DNA from: Priapulus caudatus
Lineage: Eukaryota > Priapulida > Priapulimorpha > Priapulimorphida > Priapulidae
Direction: 5' to 3'
NCBI RefSeq assembly: GCF_000485595.1
Contig: NW_014577142.1
Span: 440,602 to 496,330 of the forward strand
DNA: 55,729 nucleotides
Shown: one piece after another, positions 37,401 to 43,803 of the stretch
Position numbering within the stretch: the stretch's first letter is position 1
Layout: each line of letters begins with the position of its first letter
Position numbers and translations under genes: made by a program
The notes under the pieces: generated by a model
Told to the model about the DNA's origin: nothing
Databases searched by the model: none
The model's input: the letters and a program-made list of their open reading frames with translations, nothing else

Positions 37401-38711
37401 GGAAAGGGGAGAAGTGGCTTGGAGAAGGAGGAAGGGAGAGAAGGAGCGGATAGGAGAAGGAAAACGCTTGATAGAGAAGGGAGAGGTGCGAGACGGCGTG
37501 GTGAGAAGGAGGATGGGGGAGAAGCTTTGGTTGGAGAAGGAGGAAGGGGAGAAAGGGGTGAGAAGGAAGGGGAGAAGGGAGGAATCTGCCAACCCAGCCG
37601 CCTCGCTTGTACATCAATGCAAATGCCCGCCGCCCAGCCGCTTTCTCCTTGTCTTCCCCATTCCTCCTTCCACCAGCTTCGTCCTTTCTCACCTTCTTCC
37701 TCCTTCATCCACCAGCTTGTCTCCGCCTCACTCTTCTCCACCGGGCTTCTCGCTTTCTCCGCCTTCCTCCTTCTCACCAGGCTTCTTCCCCCTCCTCCGT
37801 TCTCCACCAGCTTCTCCCCCTCCTTACCCACCAGCTTCTCCTTCCTCCCCCTCCCCACCGATCTCCCGGCCTATCTCCTCCTCCTCCTTTCTCCCCTACG
37901 CCTCCTTCCTCCTCCAGCTTCTCCCCCCTTTCATCCTTCTCCAGCAGATTTTCCCTTCTCCCCTCCTCCTACCAGCTCCCTTCTCCCCATCCTTCTCCAT
38001 TACTCGCCCCTCCTCCTTGTCCACCACTCTCTCACCCTTCTCCCTTCCTCATTCCTCCACCCAGCTTCTCCCGCTTCTCTGCTTTCTCCACCAGCTTTCT
38101 CCCTTCTCCCCCCCTCGCCTCCTCCACCAAGCTTTCCCTTCTCCCCGCTCCTTCCCCCCTGTCCTCTTCTCACCAGCTTTTCCCCTCCTCTTCTTCCACC
38201 CGATGCTTGCTCCCGCTCCTCCTTCTCCACAGCTTTCTCCCCTTCCTCATTCTTCAACTAGGCTTCTCCCTACTCCACCTACTAGTACTACTCAAGTTAC
38301 TCTAAACTCCTCCTCCCATCCCCCTCCCGCCCTCCCTACACTGCTCCTTTGCTACCCTGTACCAGGAACTTGGGTATTTTACACAAACCTGTCAAGTGTT
38401 ACACAACCGCAATCGTGTAAAACACAAAGACGAGCTTGTCATTGGTCGGGTCGGGTCGGCGGCTAATGCCGATCGGGTCGGGGGCGGATGCATCTCTCAG
38501 ATTATATTTCGCACTTCGTCAGATATTTGGCGCGACACCGGGCCGTCTCTCGCGGAGATGCGAAACTCACTGGCGCGCAGACATAGGCGCAGAACTGTCA
38601 ATCGGTGTATAGTTTAAGGGTATACTTTAAAACACTTACCCTGGCCCCAATACGTTCACATGCTTCCAGTGACCTGGGACTCGTGTTTAGCAATGTAACT
38701 CGCATCGTCGT
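23857..38711 (-). CDS. CCDC177: CCDC177-like coiled-coil protein, multi-exon
   Basis: Thirteen exons on the minus strand, in reading order: 38711-38640, 34206-33816, 32751-32622, 31199-31106, 30295-30110, 29176-29057, 28363-28184, 27579-27506, 27211-27127, 26567-26465, 24751-24642, 24317-24209, 24024-23857. They give about 600 residues. The N-terminal signature NTSPRSLEACERIGAR runs into PVQLLHKSIDEFVQEL and YKRYEQYEKTR...LNKCKKLRYQIIDEE, as in vertebrate CCDC177. A Ser/Thr-rich middle follows, then DRKILTLMISRGEEE and a long charged, Gln/Glu/Arg-rich coiled coil to the end (ALRESIQVRSESFDRKLRQA). Phases agree at most joins. The acceptor at 32751 and the donor at 27127 are uncertain, and the first coding exon is probably missing. 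No enzyme motif, signal peptide or membrane segment. The molecular role of CCDC177 is not established. It lies head-to-head with GNPAT, about 5 kb apart. Confidence 0.7.
24209..24317 (-). CDS. CCDC177: CCDC177-like, exon 12
   Basis: VKRHDEMWKEQVRHQIIEKE, LKIESLQKEKAFTQEE; acceptor actttag, donor gtgtgt; phase agrees with both neighbours. Confidence 0.75.
24642..24751 (-). CDS. CCDC177: CCDC177-like, exon 11
   Basis: KEQEAAMRANTAIEARRFKA, MEQRRRKDLEHKVLLS, then a split Arg codon completed by exon 12. Confidence 0.75.
24924..25189. mobile_element. Foldback element with TTAGGG core, copy 1
   Basis: Arms of about 95 bp (from atagggtctatgtcccccag to aactatctgatatgg, mirrored near 25090-25188) surround four tandem TTAGGG units at about 25018-25042 and a short unique stretch. 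An 11-bp direct repeat GCTTTAGTTAC flanks it (24913-24923 and 25190-25200). No coding capacity. It lies in a CCDC177-like intron. Confidence 0.88.
25290..25468. mobile_element. Inverted-repeat element with TA microsatellite core
   Basis: The left arm begins ACACTCCATTAGGAGTGTTC; the right arm ends with its reverse complement up to a few bases. A (TA)n run lies between them. Lies in a CCDC177-like intron. Confidence 0.82.
26465..26567 (-). CDS. CCDC177: CCDC177-like, exon 10
   Basis: LEKEMKMHRSRERLNMIEDD, QQQWREHLLSLSSQ; acceptor cattttag, donor gtaaga. Confidence 0.72.
26775..26962. mobile_element. Inverted-repeat element, 188 bp
   Basis: TTGTCAGAAACAAAATTAG is mirrored at the right end, and the inner arm parts (gactaat/ttaatgttaa) also pair. 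No coding capacity. Confidence 0.78.
27127..27211 (-). CDS. CCDC177: CCDC177-like, exon 9
   Basis: EGIAALESHVEEKHAKAKER, QMAVQWNT. The 5' join is in phase. The donor gtaaac at 27126 leaves phase 0, while exon 10 needs two bases, so the true donor is uncertain. Confidence 0.6.
27250..27355. mobile_element. TCAGGAG-family inverted repeat
   Basis: ATCAGAAGTGAATAATAATAG pairs with the right-hand block ending CTATTATTATTCACTCCT, around an AT-rich middle. Arms match the perfect palindrome at 54150-54193. Confidence 0.78.
27506..27579 (-). CDS. CCDC177: CCDC177-like, exon 8
   Basis: GKQAANHANEHFHHHLKASA then DIHF; ends with two bases of an Ile codon completed by exon 9. Confidence 0.68.
27790..28085. 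repeat. 25-bp minisatellite (50-bp higher-order unit)
   Basis: Alternating units cagacacctgtgcaagtact and cagatacctgtgcaaatact; pairs repeat every 50 bp at 27794, 27844 and 27894, then drift. In the intron after CCDC177-like exon 7. Confidence 0.92.
28184..28363 (-). CDS. CCDC177: CCDC177-like, exon 7
   Basis: Sixty codons, phase 0 at both ends: TRQLLLSSMKGEQKRLQQEE, RLQEMREAEERYLSELRHAW, then QEDLDTACAKKASLTKANIL. Strong heptad-like charged helix. Confidence 0.78.
29057..29176 (-). CDS. CCDC177: CCDC177-like, exon 6
   Basis: Exactly 40 codons, HAVAARKHLTEHCQREERLQ then QSEHSHQKWQAMSEMQKELK, phase 0 at both ends (acceptor ccttgcag, donor gtaaga). Confidence 0.78.
29600..30130. repeat. 51-bp minisatellite overlapping the exon 5 donor of the CCDC177-like gene
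   Basis: Units spaced 51 bp (cccccatg at 29930, 29981, 30032, 30083), with some 49-bp units. On the minus strand a unit reads CACGCTCAGCGTCGCAATCA, then GGTCGGTGGCAGGGTCAAC. The exon's last 21 bases and its donor form the first unit. Several later units keep CAG|GTCGGT or CAG|GTCAGT. Confidence 0.93.
30110..30295 (-). CDS. CCDC177: CCDC177-like, exon 5, start of coiled coil
   Basis: Sixty-two codons: DRKILTLMISRGEEEVALAD, ERAHRTWEEDARLQQLMRMH, then HSHAQRRNQ before the donor gtcggt. DRKI..LM matches the start of the vertebrate coiled coil. Its last 21 bases are part of a 51-bp minisatellite that continues into the intron. Confidence 0.75.
30365..30600. repeat. AT-rich simple sequence
   Basis: Runs of TATA/ATAT in the intron before CCDC177-like exon 5. 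No other content recognised. Confidence 0.8.
31106..31199 (-). CDS. CCDC177: CCDC177-like, exon 4
   Basis: Encodes APLNNYMTRSTPNFSLPRRI then RGAKGATMSEQ, running into DRKIL of the next exon. Borders are attacacag and gtatgc. Confidence 0.65.
32211..32600. mobile_element. Long-arm inverted-repeat element, about 390 bp
   Basis: Imperfect arms of roughly 100 bp begin TAGAGTACCGAAGTG (32219) and end CACTTCGGTACTCTA (32600); inner blocks with GTGACGTCAC and GAACCAGC also pair. TTAGCTCTTG (10 bp) flanks it at 32201-32210 and 32601-32610, giving the ends listed. The shorter TTA repeat next to the arms is an alternative. Confidence 0.85.
32622..32751 (-). CDS. CCDC177: CCDC177-like, exon 3
   Basis: It encodes ETASQRSMVSSKPTAHSLRK and NMPKHARPRSVAGGA. 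This frame joins exon 4 in phase. The acceptor used (after ggaaaag) is weak; the stronger tttatag lies eight bases earlier but gives a different frame that does not fit exon 4. Confidence 0.6.
32951..33062. repeat. Microsatellites (GGCA)n and (GTGC)n
   Basis: A ggcaggcagg run followed by gtgtgtgcgtgcgtgcgtgc. Confidence 0.9.
33816..34206 (-). CDS. CCDC177: CCDC177-like, exon 2
   Basis: 391 nt from acceptor ctcctgcag to donor gtaaac. It encodes PVQLLHKSIDEFVQELTAEG and YKRYEQYEKTRAVTLNKCKK, then a polar, Lys/Glu-rich low-complexity stretch. The first 60 residues follow vertebrate CCDC177 well. Confidence 0.75.
34289..34482. mobile_element. Foldback element with CCCTAA core, copy 2 (different arms)
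   Basis: Arms rich in CCGGGC (left ctatatgcccggcagccggg, right mirrored) enclose three CCCTAA units at about 34352-34370. A 9-bp direct repeat TATTTTTAA flanks it (34280-34288 and 34483-34491). Arm sequence is unlike copies 1 and 3. It sits just upstream of CCDC177-like exon 2 in transcript sense. Confidence 0.87.
34661..36327. mobile_element. 1.67-kb TCAGGAG-family element with a nested inverted repeat
   Basis: The outer ends ATCAGGAGCTAATTAATGAC and GTCATTATAGCTCCTG pair, and continue through aaaggagtaagac/gtcttactccttt. Inside, 34822-34968 and 35301-35441 form a second inverted pair of about 145 bp (gcgtagcttcctt, gacatggttttcac, gctacttgaaggagg). The two pairs have different centres, so one element probably sits in another. 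No protein recognised. Confidence 0.72.
36640..38600. repeat. About 2-kb foldback with purine/pyrimidine minisatellite arms
   Basis: 37010-37590 is a purine-rich minisatellite (ggagaaggaggaagggagaa with aagctgg). 37636-38290 is the complementary pyrimidine-rich one (ccagcttctccctt). The outer flanks also pair loosely: tctgacctgcgaaatatatg at 36897 mirrors tattatatttcgcact-like text near 38500, and gccggtggcttagccgcc mirrors ggcggctaatgccg. The right edge is about 40 bases from the CCDC177-like exon 38640-38711. Confidence 0.75.
38640..38711 (-). CDS. CCDC177: CCDC177-like, N-terminal signature exon
   Basis: On the minus strand, after gtgtagcag, it reads TTMRVTLLNTSPRSLEACER then IGAR and the donor gtaagtg. 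The PRSLEAC motif is the best-conserved N-terminal block of the family. The preceding exon was not found. An ATG inside this exon could serve as a start, but the family normally has more residues before this motif. Confidence 0.7.
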
Positions 38712-38936
38712 CTGCTACACGGCCCCCTCCTCAAGTGTGCTACGAAATTAAGAATTCATAGGCCAGCCGTCGTAGCGCTAGGCTTCTTTATTATATAAAT
38801 ATAAATTGATTAAAATTCAAACAAATACCCGTATAGTTACTACTATAGTACTTACTCACTATCAGGATGTCTCAAGATGCGGTAGACCTTTGAAGCATGT
38901 GTAAACACCATGGGCACAAAATACGTGATCACGTAG

Positions 38937-39170
38937 TTGTTGCTCATAACTTGCAGTTTGCATATACAAATTATCACCGGCATAATGAATGAAAAACTCC
39001 AAGGAAAGCGAGACGATCGCCATAAGCCTTATCAACATTATTCAACAAAAACTTCTCTGCGAGATATCGTAAGCGGGGCCCGCTCAACAATACCAAGATG
39101 CAGCAAAAGCTACAAAAGAGCACCAAAAACATTCAAAATTAAATGGAGCCGCAATATTCACACATTACCT
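38937..39170. repeat. Direct duplicate A of 41902-42125
   Basis: The two stretches share cacaaaatacg, cagtttgcatatacaaatta, tcaccggcataatgaatgaa, gcgagatatcgtaag and agagcaccaaaaacat, with small indels. The second copy ends at the N gap. Confidence 0.9.
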
Positions 39171-39190
39171 ATATGTAATCATGGTGTATT

Positions 39191-39812
39191 CAGCGGCGGC
39201 GGGGTCAGTGAGGGTCGTACGCCCCTCCCAAAACTTTTTAAAAGCGTCCACATTTTTTTCCAGACATTTTTTTTTTCGGAGGGCCGCTTTTTACAATTGA
39301 CATAAATGAAAAAGCATCAGGTACCAGCAATTGAGTCCAAATAGACATTTGCCAATTGCGTGACGTAAAATCGTATCCCAATCTCCGAAGCCCAATTTCT
39401 GCAAAACTGAGCCTTTTGTTTAAACAAGAATCTTTGCTTTCATAAAAGAGGAGACAAGACTGACAAAAGACAAAGACAAGAGCAAGTGCAAGGACAAAAT
39501 AGTTCAAAAAACTGTTTTCAACTGTCAGTCTAGAAATACTTTTTTTTTAACCTGATTAAATTTTTTTTTGACACAATTTTTTGGTTTGTAATTGAAATTG
39601 TCAGTGGGCGGCGTGTAGTACAGGGGGGGTCCAGCGGGGGGTCCGCGAACCCCCCCGTGCTCGCGCAGAAAACGCACTTAAGGAGCGTCCTAATTCACAA
39701 ATTTTTCGGGGAGGCGCCCCCCCAGACCCCCCCCCTTTCGCAGTTGCTCCAAAGATTTTCGGTTACGGTTTAGACCCCCCCCCTGGTACAAATCCTGGCT
39801 ACACGCCCGCTG
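39191..39812. mobile_element. CAGCGGCG-ended hAT-like element
   Basis: Ends CAGCGGCGG and ACGCCCGCTG are inverted. Flanks ggtgtatt and attgtatt agree at six of eight bases. G- and C-rich homopolymer tracts inside. No coding capacity. Confidence 0.55.
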
Positions 39813-39954
39813 ATTGTATTGACATGAAGTCACATCGTGCTTTGCTATTTAATTGTGGAAAAGGTCCAACAAATTATGATTACGACCCACCAGAAAAAAT
39901 CCTGGATACACCCCTGATTATGTCATTATAGGCCGTACTATATTATATATATGA

Positions 39955-41030
39955 TAGTAGTAGTATACTCGTACTATTATATATATATATATATATGTGT
40001 GCGTGACGCTAGTTGTGCGGGCTGTGGCTGTGTGTGTGTGAGCTGTGTGTGGTGTGCGCGGGCGTTCTGTGTGTGTGTCGTGTTATGTGTGTGCGGCCGT
40101 GTGTGTGACAGAGACTGCGGGGCGCGGTGCTGCGACGATGTCGTGTGCGAACGCTGTGGTGTGTGCTTGTGGTGTGTGATGTGTGTGTGTGTTATGTGTT
40201 TGTGTGTGTTGTGATGTGTGTGGTGGTGCGGGTGGCTGTGTGTGTGCCATTGTCGCTGTGTGTGTGTGTGTGTGTGTGGTGTGTGTGTGTGTACGTGTGT
40301 GTGTGTTCGTGTGTGTGTGTGTGTTGTGCTGTGGTGTGATGTGTGTATGTGTGTATGTGTGTGCAATTGTGTGGTGTGGTGTGCGTGTTTGTGTGTGTGT
40401 GTGTGTGTGTGTCGTGTGTGTGTGTGTGTGTGTGGTGTGTGTAGTGTGCGTGAGGTTAGGCTAGGCCGCGGTTATACGTGCCCGAAGCGGAAATATAAGA
40501 CAGTCGTTAATTTCTCGCGGTGTGCCGGATTTAATGAATCCCAGGACGGGACGCACAGAGACGTACGCATTGCACGCACCAAGGTCGGCTGACACGCACA
40601 TCCCTCGTTACTGCACACGACCACACTGAGGCTGGCGGCCGGCGCGCGCTACGCGATGCACGCACACGTGTACAGGTATACACAGCAGTATATCACAACA
40701 CACACACCACACACACATCACACACACACACACTACACACACACACACACACCACACACACACGCGCGGGGGGCGCTCGCCGCTGGCGCGCGCGACGGTC
40801 ACACACACACACACACCACACACAGACAGACGCACACACAGACACACACACAGACAAACACACACACAGCATGCACGAACGCACGTGCAACCACAACACT
40901 ATGCACACACTACGCACGCGCACGCATTCGCACGCACGTGGCACGGACGCACCTGCTCACACACAACACACAGCACACACACTCCACGAGACACAGACAC
41001 ACACACACATATATATATATATAATATACG
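39955..41030. repeat. Large GT/AC inverted simple-sequence array
   Basis: (TA)n then a 430-bp GT-rich tract at 40000-40450, about 230 bp of ordinary sequence, then a 340-bp CA-rich tract at 40680-41020 ending in (TA)n. The two halves mirror each other in type and order. Confidence 0.88.
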
Positions 41031-41057
41031 ACACCACACATGCTTTCTATTTATTTT

Positions 41058-41103
41058 ATCAGGAGCGTATAATGACAAATATGTGTCATTATACGCTCCT
41101 GAT
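41058..41103. mobile_element. Perfect 46-bp palindrome, TCAGGAG family
   Basis: Twenty-base arms ATCAGGAGCGTATAATGACA and its exact reverse complement around AATATG. TTT on both sides could be a 3-bp target duplication. Confidence 0.85.
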
Positions 41104-41674
41104 TTTATTTTATTTATTTATTAATTTAAAGACGGTACGTACATTTGTAACAGATAATATAACATGAGCTATATAGTGCGCTCCTCATGCACCGTCTGTG
41201 AAAAAACATTCTAGACGTATATAATTACGAGACCCTACGATTAATTAATGGCCTTCCAGGAACAAAATAGTGCAACATTGGTGAACTATTAGAACAGATG
41301 AGGGTTACTGTTGTATGTCACCTCAGAGCACATACATCAATATTGATTACGTATCAGTATTGATCAGTATTATAGATATACGTGATATGGTCACCTTTAC
41401 GGGTGTTTGTTGATGTGTTTTGGTCCCTTCCGGTTTTTAGTCGGACCCGTCACTGAATGTTCACTTGACCGGTTGATCAATCGTGGTTGACAAAAGCATA
41501 GGGAGGCTAGGCGTAGGATCTGTGATTATAAACGTTTTGGTTATATTATAAATTACTAAATTAAAATACTGCTGTGTTTAATTTCGCATAATTTCGAACA
41601 GTGTTTATAAATTTACACATATTATTACGGGCGAGGTTTGGGATTACCGACCTGTGCCCTAAATAAATGTGCTA

Positions 41675-41768
41675 CTACTACTAGTAGTAGTAGTGAGTAC
41701 TACTAGTACTACTACTAGTACTAGTAGTAGTACTACTACTACTACTACTACTAGTACTGGTAGTAGTA
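41675..41768. repeat. TAG/CTA trinucleotide microsatellite
   Basis: Interleaved (CTA)n and (TAG)n runs, self-complementary. Confidence 0.92.
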
Positions 41769-41901
41769 CTAGCCTCTGGCTCTGCTCTGCCTCTGGCTCA
41801 GCTACTGAGCTAGTGTAACTCGAAAAATACGTAAAACGCCGAAATATTAGCAAATGCGTAACTTTAAGATGGTGGTAACACCGATGGGCACAAAATACGA
41901 T

Positions 41902-42125
41902 CACGTAGTTGTTCTCATAACTGCAGTTTGCATATACAAATTATCACCGGCATAATGAATGAAACTCCAAGGAAAGCGAGACGACGCCATACTTATCAAC
42001 ATATCAACAAATAACTTCTCGCGAGATATCGTAAGCCGGGCCCGTCAAAATACCAAGATGCAGCAAAAGGTACAAAAGAGCACCAAAAACATCAAAATTA
42101 AGGTACCGAAATTCACACATTATAT
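41902..42125. repeat. Direct duplicate B of 38937-39170
   Basis: See the partner entry. It lies immediately before the 138-N gap and has slightly fewer bases in several homopolymers. Confidence 0.9.
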
Positions 42126-42140
42126 ATTATGTCATTATAT

Positions 42141-42278
42141 NNNNNNNNNNNNNNNNNNNNNNNNNNNNNNNNNNNNNNNNNNNNNNNNNNNNNNNNNNNN
42201 NNNNNNNNNNNNNNNNNNNNNNNNNNNNNNNNNNNNNNNNNNNNNNNNNNNNNNNNNNNNNNNNNNNNNNNNNNNNNN
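42141..42278. other. Assembly gap (138 N)
   Basis: Unknown sequence. The left side is a duplicate; the right side is a fragment of the TTAGGG-foldback family. Confidence 0.99.
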
Positions 42279-42393
42279 TTAGCTCTAGTAACTATAGCCT
42301 GTGTACGCCGGCTATAGTTACTAGAGCTAACCGGACCGTACCAAGGGTATGTTCTGGCAGTACCCAGGGAGACATAGACCCTATCAGCAGTGC
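42279..42393. mobile_element. Fragment of the 24.9-kb foldback type, beside the gap
   Basis: From 42333, gaccgtaccaagggtatg and ccagggagacatagacccta match the right arm of the element at 24924-25189. At 42279-42331 a 21-bp perfect hairpin (TTAGCTCTAGTAACTATAG and its complement) replaces the telomere-like core. Confidence 0.65.
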
Positions 42394-42399
42394 TACTAG

Positions 42400-43599
42400 T
42401 AGTAGTACTAGTAACTAGTAGTTGTAGTAGGCCTACTCCCCCGTCACCTCGTATTTGTAATTATGAATATTGGTTTTTAAAGTCCAACTTTAAGGGACTA
42501 TATCGGAGACAGAAAGTGGCAAAGTTGATCAAATAGATAGATCAACAATGCGGACCGTAGGCCTAGTAGGAAAAGCCTCCCGCTAGGCTTTGCGCCCTGG
42601 ATCAGCCGTGTAGCGGGAGCAAAGGGGCTACACTGGTAGAACTATAAAGCTAGGATTAATGTAACCTAAGCATTGACAGACCTCGCATATAGACCAGGCT
42701 GTGATGATAAGTCCAAATCAGTCATACTGTGTTTTTACAGCTTAGTGTATACGTCTCTAAATTGATCAAGTTTATTTCAATATAAATTTGTGTATTACTA
42801 TTAGGGCAGGTTATGACACATAATTGACTCCAATTAGTAAATGTATGCAATCACCTCTCAACCCCTCCCCCATCCATCCATAGATGACATGCCTTCTAAA
42901 ATTCCTGCGTAGACACTAGACCGCTATCTTTCCTTATTGCGAGAGGGTGTGCAGCAGGGAAATTTCAAAGTGGGGAGAAGACTATCTTAGCTTTAGCATC
43001 AACCTATGTATATAGAATTTTATACAAATACATTCTTTTAGGCTATAATACATACCTGAACATCTAGAAGTCCATAACCATCCATTTGCAAGTTCTTCCA
43101 ACAAGCAGTAAAATGAGGTATATAAAAAGCATAAAAACAACCTAAAAATTTAATCAAGTATTTGTCATATATCATAAAGTATGTTATTTGTAAAATAAAT
43201 TTGTTACTTAACTCAAAATCATCAAAATATCGCTTTTAAATTTGCAGGTCTTCCACAATACACAGAGCAAGCAAATGGTCTGGAGGAAAGGGCTGTTGCA
43301 TGTATAAAGAGTGGTTTTGCTCTTATATCCTGTTTACAATGGTTGACATGAAATGACATGTTATTCCTATGATCATTATATAAATGTACAGAGTTCGTGT
43401 AGATAGAAAAATATATCTTGAAATAAGCTTTGATATAATCATAAACATTTACTTTAAAGTTGCATTGCTCTTTTTATTTTATTGTTATTATATAAATAAA
43501 TAACTGATGAGCTCAAGTTTCAGTTGAGTTTTCACGTAATCTATAGTTTCTTACTCTTCATGATGTTTCCCTAGGTCTAATAGGATTATGATATTTTAG
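42400..43599. other. Upstream region of GNPAT
   Basis: No confident exon. The missing N-terminal part of GNPAT could start here or in the N gap. A stretch at 43247-43300 follows a plausible acceptor (tttgcag), but its translation does not match GNPAT. Confidence 0.4.
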
Positions 43600-43803
43600 G
43601 TGACGTTCCTGTATCAGTTTACCAGTATGATAAGATGTAATCATGGATTCGAGGAAATTATCCATCACAGTGGATGCCATAATGTTGCATGGGGATTTAA
43701 TTCATATAACCCACCTGTATACAAGTACAATAACCCCAGGCAACCATCTGAGATACGGTCGGATGTCATACAAAGTGACAGGGTATGCAGGACTATTGCT
43801 CAG
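43600..43803 (+). CDS. GNPAT: GNPAT first recognised exon
   Basis: Reads [53 protein letters not shown], aligning to FEDILEERRH..CKPIDIKC of human GNPAT. Donor gtaggt. The 5' border is either the acceptor attttag at 43599 or, less likely, a start at ATG 43627. Confidence 0.85.

Noticed and set aside
36880-38466. 528-codon plus-strand frame and overlapping Ser/Pro- or Gly/Glu-rich frames
   Set aside because: They come from purine- and pyrimidine-rich tandem repeats, occur on both strands, and have no start, splice or domain context.
39951-41124. Cys/Val- and His/Thr-rich frames
   Set aside because: Simple GT/CA repeats.
43247-43307. A possible 5' exon of GNPAT after tttgcag
   Set aside because: The translation (FHNTQSKQMVWRKGLLHV) does not align with GNPAT and soon hits a stop.
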